The position numbers were made by a program, and so were the translations under genes. A stretch of 64,000 bases of DNA. It comes from Linum tenue (taxonomy: Eukaryota; Streptophyta; Magnoliopsida; Malpighiales; Linaceae). This document shows, piece by piece, positions 35,273 to 46,916 of this stretch. The notes beneath the pieces were generated by a model. It saw nothing but the letters and a program-made list of their open reading frames with translations, did not search any database and was not told the origin of the DNA. The stretch covers positions 62,273,703 through 62,337,702 of the forward strand of contig CAMGYJ010000002.1 of the NCBI GenBank assembly GCA_946122785.1, in the 5' to 3' direction. How positions within the stretch are numbered: the stretch's first letter is position 1; each line of letters begins with the position of its first letter.

Positions 35273-37400
35273 TGTATATTTGGGGTTGGGATACATTAAA
35301 AATACTATCAATTGCAAAATTGTGAAGGTTATCTTATAGGGCAAGATATGTATGCATCTAAATGTTCACGAACTTGGATAATAATCAATCTCTACTCTTC
35401 CATTATTTTCAACTCATTTCTTTTTTAGAAAAGAAAAACATCATATCCAATAAACACAAAAATTCTTTTTCGACAAAAAAAAAAACACAAAAATTCTTTT
35501 GCTAAAATGTGAATCTCATTTTTTGTCAATTGACATATTCAGAACTCGACCTCTGATTGTGGAAAAAATGGCTAAGTTTAACTTTGTTGCATGATCTAGA
35601 TCACATGGAAGCTAGAGCTTTTGGAATGCATGTTGGGAAATTATTCCAATCAAGTGACAGAATGTGAGGAGCTCCGCCTTTTTATCTCCTTCAAATTGAG
35701 GCAATGAAGTTGAAATTCGACATTAAGCACATCGATTACAAACATCGCGGATCCTATAAGTGAGTATGCAATTTTGAGCATAAAAAGGGGTAAATTTTAC
35801 TTGCAGCGAATAATGTCATATTTGCAAATATTTACAATTAAATTTTTTCTTTCAATAAAAGTCAAGAAAATAAGAATGAGTTTGATAATGCCGAGTTAGC
35901 GAACTTGATTAAGGACAGGATCTTGGCCCCCGATTTTAATTAATAGAAAGATACAATTCAAGGAGAATTAGCCAAATTAAGGAGAGAAATAGAATATGGG
36001 GAAAATGAAGTGTTAGACTAGATAGAGACTAGGAGAACTGAGAGGAATTTGAAGAAAATTGATAGAAATTTTAGGAGACGTAATACAAAATTAATATATA
36101 TTCAGAAATATTCTTACCCTTGATAATAATAACTAATTAATCCTTCATCAATACATCCCCTTTAAATGATTCTTTGTGTCAACAATAAAGCTAAGTTTGT
36201 ATAGAAGTTCTTCCTATACTTCAAGTTCAAGGCTCACCCATTCTGTTTCAGATTCACTCCAGCTTTCGCAATGAAATCACTTTAACAAAAGAAAGGTTCT
36301 CATTTCACAATCTGAATGGATAATTCCCAGTTGACGACGCTAATAAAAAAAAGTAGTTGCATTAGACCTGACAAATTACAACCCGACCAGTTGACGACGC
36401 TAATAACAAAAAAGTAGAAATTTTTTTGACCCAAAACCCGAATGACCTGAACCCAATAACCCATGATTTTTTTGGTCGGGTTGGTTGGGTTAGCGGGTCG
36501 ACACGTTAGACCCGTTCCATTTTATATATCACTCCCAAAATGATAAAACCACTAATAAATTGGTGAGATATTTAAAAAAATTCAGAAGAATTTGAATGAC
36601 ATGCTTTGAGTTTAAGGATAATCAAATATCATGTGTTTCTTGCGGTAGTATTACCCTTACAATTGTTTTTTGACGAATTGCACAATTTGTATTTCATTTC
36701 ATTAGCATGGGATGATTTGAGAATATGTTAATTGAAATGTGTTAGGTAAACTATTGTCATGCATATGTGAAAATTTGTGTTCTTTAAGAAAATATGAAGC
36801 ATCTTTGATATTGTCTCTGAGAGCGCTCATAACCCGAAACGAACTGTAATCCGACCCAAAAACCGAATGGGTTGGGTCAATATTTGACACGAAATAAACC
36901 AAGCCAACATGACCCGACCCGATTGCCAGGTGTAAGTTGCATGATCCTTCTTGATTGGTGCTCATACTTGCTACTTCTTTCACACAAAGATATCCACCAA
37001 AGCTTCCAATTAAATCTAGACAAATTTGCTAAAGATCGATTCCAGGGTGGGAATCATGTAGATGATGGTGTTAAGTGCTCGGATAACTAAGCCCCGATAT
37101 AATTTGATGAGAGACATGATTTAGTATCCTTGATTGATTAATAAAAGATAGGGTTAGATATAATTAGGCTGTACAAGGGAAATGAATAGAGTATTGAGGA
37201 GAAAGAATTGATTTTGGATTAGAAATTATTAAAGAATTTCTAGAATTTTTATCACATCAGTCATCAAGTGAGACATGCTTGAGACTTTTTAAGTTAAATT
37301 TCTTCATATACTTTAATGTTAGAATTTTCATCAAATGTATTTCTTAAATTGAATTGAAATTTTATTACAGTTGTTGAATTGTTTGATGATGGAAACCCAA
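35273..37400. other. Helitron interior without recognised gene
   Basis: AT-rich. A 20-bp word (CCAGTTGACGACGCTAATAA) occurs twice, near 36328 and 36388, and CCCGACC-like words lie around 36440-36515 and 36840-36930. No captured gene could be identified. Confidence 0.4.
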
Positions 37401-37419
37401 CGTATAAATATTGCGGAGC

Positions 37420-38260
37420 AATGGAGTAGAAAGGTGAGAGTACCAAACCCATGAGAAATTTCAATCAACCAAAGTTTTCAATTGTGCTACGGTCTACAGA
37501 CAAGGCAGAGTGGACCTCCATCTCGAAGGTACCCTCCGTAGGTTTTGAATTATGCTACTACAAACAAATACTTCAAAGCGGTGTCATTTTTTGGAACATG
37601 TCTGAGGCTATAATGATGTATTTGCATTAAATTCTATTAGAGATAAATAGGATCGATCTATAAATTATGGAAGGGAAGTATATGTTTATTCGATTGGAGG
37701 TGAAGTATATCATCGACTCGGTAGCCTGTTACCTATTGAAGAGAACATACTGAAATTTTCTAAACTCTACCTCTATGACACTACAATGAACTCCAAAATC
37801 GGTTAGATTTTTCTCCAAATATACAATTTCAAATTTTTTTGCGTGATTCAACTATTCAACAAATCGAATAGATTTTTTTATAATGTTGGAAGATTATATT
37901 ATTGTTCTCCATCAGGCACAAAAAGATTTTATCTTCGCATGTTGCTGCATTTATTCAGAAGTTGTCGTTCATGTTTCCTTCCAAAAAGCATATAATTATG
38001 CTCTTCGGTTATTGGTAGTGATGATGAGTGGAGTGACTGTTTCTTATGGAGAAATTAGAACATTTAATGATGTTGTTCATGATTACTTCCAAAAAACATG
38101 TTATGCTCTTCAGTTATTGGCAGATGATGACGAGTGGAGTGACTGTTTGAAAGAAGTTGTCTTTTGTGGTTCTAGATATAAAGTTAGGAATATGTTTCTC
38201 ACAATTCTTATTCACTGTCAAAGAATCTTACGTTCAATCTTTGTGGGAAAAAAATGAGAA
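37420..38260 (+). pseudogene. Helitron N-domain remnants
   Basis: The segment near 37678-37800 reads YVYSIGGEVYHRLGSLLPIEE and KLYLYDTT, matching the ENYHRMGSLLP...YSQLYVFD part of the protein at 23951-25593. From 38080 it reads YALQLLADDDEWSDCLKEVV...RNMFLTILIHC, the linker usually found before the Pif1 domain. A related sequence also occurs just upstream (37975-38040), so this part is partly duplicated. The Rep (HUH) domain between them is absent. Stops and frame changes make it non-functional. Confidence 0.65.
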
Positions 38261-38460
38261 TTATTGAGCGATGATATTCTATTTAATCGTAAAGGGAGTT
38301 AAATTTTTATGACTTGCAATTTTATACTGATGATATCAAATATAAATGCTTGGTGGAGATTGATAAATTATTGCAGAAATGTTGAAAGTCTCTCGATGAT
38401 TTCCAAGATTTTCCTATTCCATATGGAGCCATGAGGTCGAATTCAGGAAATTGAATGATC

Positions 38461-39840
38461 TCTAAGGAGCTAAAATACAATGAAGAAGATTTAATGAAGG
38501 AGTTCAGTACATTGTATTCAAAATTTAATTCATAGCAGATGAAGACATTTAATGAAATTATTCAAGTGGTGGATGAAGAAAATGAGAATTGCTTCTTTGT
38601 TGATGGATTTGCTGGTATAGGGAAGACATTTGTTTTAGAAAGTTATTTGTGTGAAACTACCGGGGGGGGGGGGGGGAATTTAGTGTCGTGCATTGCTTCC
38701 TCTGGTATTGCAGCTTTACTAATGGCTGGAGGTAGAACTGCCCATTCTCAATTCTATGTTTCAATTGACTGTGACTCAAAGTCAACATGTCATATTGAGC
38801 AAAGAAGCGAGTTATCAGAGTTGATTCCTAACACTTCTCTTATTATTTGGGATGAAGCTCCTATGGCTCATAATCATAATATTGAAACAATGAATAGAAC
38901 TCTAAAAGACATTTTGCATGTGAAGCATCCAAACAGCAAAGACATGACCTTTGAAGGAATGTCTGTTGTGTTCGACGGAGATTTTCAGCAAACATTACCA
39001 GTAATTGGTAAGGGAACCCGAGTATATATTTCAAATTCTTCTATGTAGAGGTCATACTTATGGCCTTTACTAAAAGTTTTGAATCTCTCTCATAAAATGA
39101 GATTGTGCCCCGAAAATTGTGTCCCCAAAGAAGCTATTCAGATTGAAGAATTCAACAGATGAATTTTGCATATTGGTGATGGAGTGGGGTTCAATGTTTT
39201 TTGTGGGAGTCAATGATCTCAATTCGAACTTCTTTGAGAATTCAACATGATTAAGGAGATGAAATTGTTGATATTGTGAATCATGTGTACGTCAATCTCC
39301 ATTTGAAATACAGTGAAGGAACCTCTGTGGTTCATCGTGCTATATTAGCTCCACATCGATCATGAAAAGGTATCAAAAATTAATAATTGTGTGATAAAAG
39401 TGTTCCAAGAGATATAGAAGAAGATTAATCAGTGGAGTTTCTCAATACATTGAAGATTAGTAATTTCCCATACCATTCTATTAGGTTGAAAGTTGGATTG
39501 CCCATCATTTATTAAGGAATATGGATAAAAGTATAGGTCTCTGCAATGGTACAAGTATGATAATCAAGAGACTTAGCACATGGTTTATTGAAGTGTAGAT
39601 TCTAATAGATACTCATATTGGTGATAGGATCTTTCTACCCCAGATTAAATTGTCTTTTCATTACAAAAGTCTGGATTTCACATTAATTAGCAGACAATAT
39701 CCTATTGTAGTTTGTTTGCTATGACAATTAACAAAACTCAAGTACAAGCAAATTTTGATCCTTTTGACACAAAGTACTTTCGGGAATACAAATGATATTT
39801 ATGATGAGTCGATTAGGATATAAAAAACACTATGATGTTT
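38461..39840 (+). pseudogene. Helitron Pif1-type helicase, broken
   Basis: The longest open part (38539-39048, 169 codons) carries Walker A GFAGIGKT, SCIASSGIAALLMAGGRTAHS, Walker B LIIWDEAPM and VVFDGDFQQTLPVI, the first half of a Pif1/Helitron helicase. Past the stop at 39046-39048 the homology goes on in several frames: RLKVGLPII (about 39490), and VCYDNxQNSSTSKF-like wording near 39715-39750 where helicases have CYAMTINKSQGQS. A run of 15 G lies inside the frame. Unwinding activity is unlikely given the breaks. Confidence 0.8.
38662..38676. repeat. G15 homopolymer inside helicase remnant
   Basis: Fifteen consecutive G where the helicase family has ordinary coding sequence; it reads as five glycines. 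Confidence 0.9.
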
Positions 39841-40033
39841 ATTCTTTTGAATGATTGGAGTATTTTTAATAATTTCGATTCTTTTATGCTACTAAGAAAT
39901 TTGAATGTTTGATAATTTAAAAGATCTACATTTTCTTATACTAACAAAGAAGCGCGAATCTCACATACAAATTGCTACTACTATTTATGCAATTGGCGAA
40001 TGAATCCGGCCAACCGGCCGGGCCCGTTACTAG

Positions 40034-40247
40034 TTAACACATATACACGTACTCTCTTCCATTAGTTTACTATAATAGAGATCATACCCTAACCTCTAAT
40101 GGGTAAACCCCAGTCTCTAATTCTCCAACTCAAATCACAAAATAAGAGATTCAATTAATACAAAAATAATAACAAAATGTTATGATACATGGAAACATAT
40201 TATGGAGATCCAATAAGTGTGAACGCCGGTGTTTAACATATATACGC
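40034..40247. repeat. Unit A flank, foldback-MITE relative
   Basis: Related to the right part of the foldback MITE family (ATCATACCCTAACCTCTAAT, GGGTAAACCCC). Continuous with 56877-56954 and 57641-57783 in unit B, where a MULE-like element splits it. Confidence 0.65.
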
Positions 40248-40262
40248 AAGGTGTACGCTATA

Positions 40263-41695
40263 TTTTTTTTTGACAAAAGATAATCTTATATTGATCTCAG
40301 AAAAGATAGTTACACCCTGGATAACAGCCAGGCCTGATAATCAAAAACACGACTCATAGCCGGATACAAGGAAAGTGCTTTCCTAGCCACTACATGGGCT
40401 ACCCTATTGTGCTGCCGACCTACGAACTGAATACTAAACCCAGGATTACTGCCAAAAAGATTCAACACTTCCTCCAAAACAGCACCCATCCTGCTATCAC
40501 GCGAATCCCCACGATTGATTTTATCAATGATCACCTTCGCATCTCCTTCAAATCGAACCAAAACAAATCCTTGCTCCAAACACCAAAATATCGCCGCTCG
40601 CAGTGCTAACAACTCCACAATCGCTGGATCATCCATGACAGGGAAAGTGACCCCACTAGCCCTGAGGACAGCGTTATCGGGAGTCAAAATGACAATCCCC
40701 CCTGCCGCATGCGACCTCCTCCTAGTGGCCCCATCCCATCTACAGACAACCTCAAAAGCTCCAACCAGCCCTGGTTCATGATCCCCTACTACCCGGGCCG
40801 GCGAGTCTTCCTCCACCGGAAGGCGCGCCCATTCCTCAACCTGTTGGGAAAATTGACGTAGAAGAGCCGGGAGACTAAACTGTTTACCTTCAAACACAAC
40901 CCAGTTCCGGGATTTCCAAATCCGCCATAGGACAGCAAAAATTGCCATCCACTGCGAAGGTTGCGAGACCAAAGCCAACAGCTTCTGAAGGAACATAGGA
41001 AACGTATGCCGTGGTAGGCCCTCCCCAAAGTGTTCCATACCCGCCGCCCCCCAGAGAGCTCGCGCAAACAAACCGGGCAACGAGGTAAGACTGGAATATG
41101 GCGACTAATCAGAGCTTCCGTGGTTGGTAAAATCTGATTGAAGATCTGCCAACCAAACACCTTCTACTTTGGCGGAATATTAGCCTCCCACAGCCTTATC
41201 CAACTAGCCCTATCCATCCAGTCTACCGTAGACTTCCACCGCCCCCTCCTTTTCTCCAACGCCAAAGCCAAATGATAGGCCGACTTCACCGAGAACTCCC
41301 CATCTGCCGTATCAAACCAAACTAGCTTATCCTCCACATTACCCTTCGGAAGCGGAATAGCTTTAATGAGACGGCATGTCCCCGGATCAAACCACTGACT
41401 AAGTTTTTCATCACACCACTCCCCTCTCCTTCCCAAATTAACTCCGCCACCGGCGGGTCACCACACGCTGGCAAAATTAGAGGATTATACCGTGTAGGCT
41501 CAAGCTGAAAGCCAGGGACCCAGGTAGAATGGAGCATAGAAACTGCACGCCCATTTCCAACCTGCCAGCGTAAACCCATCTCCAAAAGCTGCCGCCCAAA
41601 CAAGATACTCTGCCAACCCCAAGATGGACGAGATCTCGCTTTAGCCGATAGAAAGTGTCCAGTAGGAAAATACTTTCCACGGAAGTGTCCGATAG
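40263..41695 (-). mobile_element. 5'-truncated L1-type LINE with 15-bp target duplication
   Basis: The element is flanked by AAGGTGTACGCTATA at 40248-40262 and 41696-41710, and ends on the minus strand in an A-rich tail. The empty site is at about 57785-57799 in unit B. It is the last 1.4 kb of a plant LINE. Precise duplication, A tail and loss of the 5' part are the signature of target-primed reverse transcription that stopped early. Confidence 0.9.
40310..41695 (-). pseudogene. LINE ORF2 C-terminus: zinc-binding and RNase H domains
   Basis: Read right to left: GRQLLEMGLRWQVGNGRAVSML (41600) typical of the region after plant LINE reverse transcriptase, then LVWFDTADGEFSVKSAYHLAL and FGWQIFNQILPT (zf-RVT domain), then a long frame (40310-41080) with RWDGATRRRSHAAGGIVI, ALRAAIFWCLEQG, EGDAKVIIDKIN and FVGRQHNRVAHVVAR (RNase H-like domain, catalytic Asp/Glu/Asp pattern). 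A frame shift near 41420, an in-frame stop at 41164-41166 and a further shift near 41085 break it. Endonuclease and reverse transcriptase were never copied in. Confidence 0.8.
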
Positions 41696-41710
41696 AAGGT
41701 GTACGCTATA

Positions 41711-41854
41711 TTTTCTATATATATACAGAGAGTTTTATTTTAGCTAGCAAAAATGTGGGGTCTACCGTTTGCTTGAGTAAGAAAACTCTTTATATACTTT
41801 GAATTGACATGAATTTGGTATATTGTACTATATTCTACCCACACATATTAAAAT
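41711..41854. repeat. Unit A flank between LINE and copia
   Basis: Homologous to about 57800-57931 in unit B. No gene. Confidence 0.6.
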
Positions 41855-42226
41855 TGTCAGAACAGAAGCGTGCAATCGATAATCCAAATCAACACGAACG
41901 AACACAAATTTAACGTGGTTCACTAACACAATGTGTGTTAGCTAATCCACGGGCAAGGGAGACAAATTTCACTGATTTTGAGGAGAGTACAGGTTACAAA
42001 TCAAATTCCAAACGGACAAACCAAACAAACTAACCTGACTGACCTTACTACAGACTAGGGTGATGAAGAGTATTTATAGAACTCTTCTCCTAATCCCAAA
42101 CAGAAAACCAAACACCTTTTCCAAACCTACAAGGAAAAGGCCAAAACAAAGCGCAAACCCAAACCCAAACAGAATAGGCCTAAAATACAAAACAAACTCA
42201 AATCAAATTCAAGTCATATTCTAACA
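41855..42226 (-). repeat. 3' LTR of the copia element
   Basis: 372 bp; downstream LTR in the direction of transcription, with a TATTTATAG-type box (about 42069-42080 on the plus strand). Confidence 0.9.
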
Positions 42227-42463
42227 ATCTCCACCTTGAATTGAATTCTCTCTCAAATACCAGATGTACCAGACACGATCCATATCGCCAAATTTACCCA
42301 GATGCGATCGTAATCGCCAGATATCCAGATGTGATCGAAATCACCAAACTCAAACGCGATGCAAATCGCCAAATTCAGATGCAATCAGAATTGCTAGACG
42401 TTGTAACTCCTCCAAATCAGCTGTACCAGAATCTACCCTGCCTCCAAATGCCCCTAAGGGCGG

Positions 42464-43747
42464 TCAACAACTCAAACCATTCGGCAAATCCAACTCATGT
42501 TGAGACTTGCCATTCAGAACCAACTTGGTGCACTTATCACCAACAGAACATGTCAAAATAGAACCTTGTAGACTATACAAGGCACCCCGCTTGACACCTT
42601 TCAAAATCACCTTAGAACCCTTGTAGACAGACAACACTCCACCTTCACCTTTGAAACTGAAACCCTTGCTGTCTAGTAGACTCAAAGATATCAGATTCTT
42701 AGTCATCTCTGGAATATGTCTAACATTGTTCAAGGTGCGAACAGAACCATCATGTGTCCTCATCCGGACGGAGCCTCTTCCAACAATCTTACAGATAGCA
42801 CCATTGGCCATAGAAACATGCCCTCCATCTATCTGCTCATATGTTGAAAAACTCTCCCTGCTTGGACACATATGATAATCAGCTGCAGTATCCAAATACC
42901 ACACATCCTGATGATGTACCTGCTCATTCACTGCTAAGGCTAAACCATCTTCAGAATCAGAGTTAGTTTCTTCCGCCACAGCAGCAGATGATTCCTTCTT
43001 CTCCTGATATTTCTTCAGTTTAGGACAATCGAATTTCCAATGTCCTTTCTCCTTGCAGTAATGACAGATATCATCCTTCAAACCAGCAGAATTCGAATTT
43101 GTATTCGCCTTCTTATTACCAGATTGTTGTCTCCTACTACTCGTAGCAGCCAACCCAGATGCCTGATTTTCCGAACTTGAACCAGACGCCTTATGTCGAA
43201 CCTCCCTAGTATGTAGAGCAGATCTGACATCTTCCAAAGACAAACTATCTTTCCCAGCAATAAAAGAATCCACAAAATTCTCATATGACTGTGGCAAAGA
43301 TACTAACAGAATTAAGGCAGCATCCTCATCATCTACTTTAACATCAATATTCCGCAGATCTAACAAGATAGTATTGAGTTGATCTAGATGATTCCTGAGA
43401 GGCGTACCTTCCTCCATACGCAAACTGAACAAACGTTGCTTCATATGCAACTTGTTAGTTAAAGACTTTGTCATGTATAGACTTTCAAGCTTCAACCACA
43501 AACCCGCAGCAGTCTTCTCAGTAGCAACCTCAGTAATGATGTCATCAGCCAAACAAAGCAAGATTGTAGAGTGAGCTTTCTCCTCCAAAGTAATCCACTC
43601 TTCTTCATCTATGCTTTCCTTCTTCGATTTTCCAGACAACGGAGCCCACAAACCCTATTGTTTCAATAGTGCTTGCATCTTGATCTGCCACAAACTGAAA
43701 CTGTTTCTTCCTGTAAACTTCTCAATCTTCATACTAATAGCAGCCAT
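42464..43747 (-). pseudogene. Copia gag-protease start, internal stop, pol lost
   Basis: Translation can start at 43747 (MAAISMKIEKFTGRNSFSLW) but meets a TAG at 43655-43657 after 30 codons; from there the frame is open for about 395 codons. It contains the UBN2-type gag domain (GLWLKLESLYMTKSLTNKLHMKQ, SLPQSYENFV), a CCHC zinc knuckle CHYCKEKGHWKFDC, the aspartic protease site YLDTAADYHMC (normally LDSGA), and a partial GAG-pre-integrase region ending LDLPNGLSC. Integrase, reverse transcriptase and RNase H are missing. It would depend on another copia element for movement. Confidence 0.85.
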
Positions 43748-44330
43748 TCTTACTATCAAACAAACTCCAACCAAACTTCTCACCAAACAAACGAGACCAA
43801 ATCACAACTACCAAAAAAAACACAACTTCAACCGGCTCAACAAAAGACCAAACTCAAAGCTTCGCCACTTTCTTCCAAATTCAAGGCTATGACCTAACTC
43901 CAAAGAACTCCAGAAATTGCAAACTTTCCCACGAACCGAACTGAGCTTCTTGTGGCCACCAACCAAATTAAGAATTCCAATCCAAAAAATTAAACAACCA
44001 CTGCTAGGCAATATTAGGAACAATTGCAAAGCATTTGCTTGTCCACGCTAGTATTCCAAATTCCACCAAAGCCACGGGGAAGCCCAATTATTAATTCCAA
44101 CGACCTTTGGTAATATATCAGACCCGGACAAGGAAAAAAATTTCCTCTGTGTGGCCCGGCAAACAATAATTCCAACCCAAAATTTTGGAAGCAACCCGGC
44201 TGGCGGTAGCTAGAAATAGGATGAGATTTCTAACGCGCGCTGTTCGTAACCAGGAAAAACGGAAGACGACAAGCTCAAAATCCTAATACGTCAATTCTCC
44301 CAAAACCGCAACCATGGCTCTAATACCACT

Positions 44331-44702
44331 TGTCAGAACAGAAGCGTGCAATCGATAATCCAAACCAACACGAACGAACACAAATTTAACGTGGTTCACT
44401 AACACAATGTGTGTTAGCTAATCCACGGGCAAGGGAGACAAATTTCACTGATTTTGAGGAGAGTACAGGTTACAAATCAAATTCCAAACGGACAAACCAA
44501 ACAAACTAACCTGACTGACCTTACTACAGACTAGGGTGATGAAGAGTATTTATAGAACTCTTCTCCTAATCCCAAACAGAAAACCAAACACCTTTTCCAA
44601 ACCTACAAGGAAAAGGCCAAAACAAAGCGCAAACCCAAACCCAAACAGAATAGGCCTAAAACACAAAACAAACTCAAATCAAATTCAAGTCATATTCTAA
44701 CA
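44331..44702 (-). repeat. 5' LTR of the copia element
   Basis: 372 bp; differs from the 3' LTR at only a few positions that I could see (for example AATCAACACG versus AACCAACACG). Confidence 0.9.
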
Positions 44703-45113
44703 AAAATAAAGGTTTAAACTCTCTAAATAGAAACGATAATTGATGGAAACGATTTGTTGAAATATATGCCATAAACTACATGCACCAATGTAGGGTTTAT
44801 GCTTTATGATTTTGAGAATTAGGAATTAAAGTTAACTAATTAAAGGTTTGGGTATAAAATGCAACCAAACTCTAGATTTAAAGTTTCAAAACCTACTAAA
44901 GCCCTTAAAAGATTGCTTTTAAACCTATTTTTTTTGGTCTTTTGATATCCAAGTTTTGGGACAATATTGCACCAGTGTGCAATGGGCTGGTTGCCTGGTT
45001 CGATTTGTACCGTTCCAAAATTTTAGAACCGCATTACAAACTTTGAGAACCGCGTTCCAAAAGTAAAATAAAAAAATGACCAAGGACCCTTATTAATGAA
45101 GCTTGCCTGTAAC
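44703..45113. repeat. Unit A copy of the promoter-like block
   Basis: 44855-45112 is homologous to 4372-4616 and 58090-58348. At the place where the 4.4-kb copy has its TATA-like box, the LTR element begins. Confidence 0.6.
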
Positions 45114-46916
45114 TGATGCAAGCGGAATCCGGGAATCCGAACTCGCTCACGAATCAGAATACGCAGCTCTCACTTTTTAGGATTTTCTTTCAACAACTCA
45201 AAAATAAAATGATAGGATGGAAAAGGATGTCGTGCAACTTCAACACACGAGAAGTGGCTCGAACTATATCACGGTAGATGCCCTACCACGATCAAGGGGA
45301 ATACTTGATTGATACAGAGCTCAACGAGTTTGGAATCCACCAAACTCACATTCAAGAGTAAACACTCAAGAACCAAATGGATTTTTCTATTCATGAAAAT
45401 CTCAATTGTTTGCCAAAATTCGTGGCTTACAACCCTTTAAATGGGTATAGAAAATAAATCTAATGAAAACACCAAAAAGAAAAATAATTTTACACGAAAA
45501 AGGAAACAAAAATCGACAGGACCCGAAACCCGGTCTAAATACCTGGTTGGGTAATTTACCGACATGGCCGTAGAAAATTCTAGGACCGAATCCTCGGTCT
45601 CCCCTTCCATTTCCCCGGTCGGGGAATTGACACTTTCGGCCGGGGGTCTGATGCTTGTCAAAATCACATTAGTCCTTCACCATTGAAACAGATTTTCCCT
45701 CAAAGCTTTCCATCCTGACTTCCAAACAAAATTGTCTAAGGGACTCCAGTTAGGTTCACCGTCTTGTTGTCTCTTCTTCATGTACTTCCACTGACAGAAA
45801 AGACAATCATACACACAAATTTGCCATTACGCCCTTGTTTCCCTCCATAAAATCTTCGCTCCCATTCTGCAAATCCGGTTGTCGTAGTTCTTTGCTTAGC
45901 AGCGACAAACCTTAAAGCTTGGGAGTTTCTGCAAGAAAAATCACCATAATCGTAAAAAGGATCACTATGAATGACCTGCTCTTTTTCCACCGCGACTAGC
46001 TCATAGGAATCTCCATCTTCCTTTTGCGGTTCTGGGCAGTTAATCGATAATTTCTCTGCTTCAAGATTTGCCTCCTTCTCCTCCTCCTCTTCAGAACTCA
46101 AACTCTGTTGCGCCTGAGAACTCGAACTCTGTTCAGCCATGGTTAAAAGCATAACTCCCACCTAAGCCATATGTGCTAATAGCTGTCTCATGGCGTCTTC
46201 AACGTTTGGCTCCATGGTTTGCATCTTTGATGTCTTCCTCGCCAGTCTCTTGCCCTGATTTGAACCCAAAAAAAAAAAACACAAACCAAAATCCAATATA
46301 TATATATATTCAACCCACGTCCAGCTTTGTGACTAATGAATATTTTTTTTCAACTCTTTTTTTTTTCCTCCGTGAATAGTACACGATTTTTTTTAAACAA
46401 TGAAAACAAAATAAAAATAACACAAAGAGCCGCTGAGTTTGAAGCGGGCTCTAATAACACCTGATGTAAGATAAATCCGCGAATCCGAACTCTCTCACGA
46501 ATCAGAATACGCAGCTCTCACATTTTAGGATTTTCAGGGATTTTCTCTAAACAACTCAAAAATAAAAGGATAGGATGCAAAAGGATTGTCGTACAACTTC
46601 AACACACGGAAAGAGGCTCGAAGAATATCAGGGTAGATGCCCGACCACGATCAAGGGTAATACTTGATCGATACAGAGCTTAACGAGTTTGGAATCCACC
46701 AAAACTCACATTTAAGAGTAAACACTCAAGAACCAAAAGGGCTTTTCTATTCATCAAAGTCTCAATTGTTTGCCAAATTTTGTGGCTTACAACCCTTTAA
46801 ATAGGTGTGAAAAATAAACCTAATGAAAACACCAAATAGGAAAATAATTATACACGAAAAAGCAAACAAAAATCGGCAGGACCCGATACCCGGTCGGGTA
46901 ATTTACCGACCTGGCA
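45114..46916 (-). mobile_element. Short LTR element carrying a cargo ORF, unit A
   Basis: LTRs at 45114-45569 and 46462-46916 (about 455 bp; minus-strand start TGCCAGGTCGG, end TACATCA or TGCATCA). Next to the 5' LTR is GTGTTATTAGAGC, a tRNA-Met-like primer site. The 0.9-kb interior encodes no retroviral-type protein but a host-like cargo reading frame, as in LARD or TRIM elements with captured genes. The two LTRs of this element have diverged visibly. The same element is at 58349-60178 in unit B, so insertion predates that duplication. No clear target duplication. Confidence 0.7.
45677..46161 (-). pseudogene. Captured acidic ORF in LTR element, unit A
   Basis: From 46161 the frame gives 127 residues: a Ser/Gln/Glu-rich N-terminus (SSSSQAQQSLSSEEEEEKEA), then SDPFYDYGDFSCRNSQALRFV and GFAEWERRFYGG, ending at about 45778. 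In another frame right behind it, 45677-45790 reads WKYMKKRQQDGEPNWSPLDN and KSGWKALRENLFQW before a stop; it looks like the true continuation, separated by a frame shift or a missed splice. Both pieces and the shift are shared with unit B. I do not recognise the family. A fragment of a host gene captured by the retroelement is the simplest reading. Confidence 0.4.

Larger units (their letters stand above)
34014..40033 (+). mobile_element. 6.0-kb Helitron with decayed RepHel gene
   Basis: The element starts TCTAAACCAATATT right after an A (34013), and ends with hairpin CCGGCC-AACC-GGCCGG, GCCCGTTA and CTAG before a T (40034). The uninterrupted target is present at 56876/56877, where A is followed directly by the TTAACACATATACACG that lies right of the element here. 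This proves both ends to the base. The interior holds a hAT-like MITE, unassigned AT-rich DNA (35273-37400), and plus-strand remnants of the Helitron N-domain and Pif1 helicase. Confidence 0.9.
41855..44702 (-). mobile_element. Non-autonomous Ty1/copia element, both LTRs and 5-bp TSD
   Basis: LTRs of 372 bp each at 41855-42226 and 44331-44702 begin TGTTAGAATATG and end TTCTGACA on the minus strand. Flanking AAAAT occurs at 41850-41854 and 44703-44707; the empty site is in unit B at about 57932. The primer site TGGTATTAGAGC lies at 44317-44328 next to the 5' LTR, and a purine tract AAGGTGGAGAT adjoins the 3' LTR. The interior (2.1 kb) holds gag and the start of pol only. The LTRs look almost identical to each other, so insertion was recent. 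Confidence 0.92.

Noticed and set aside
40394..40781. Plus-strand frames of 71 and 88 codons.
   Set aside because: Shadows of the LINE RNase H domain on the minus strand.
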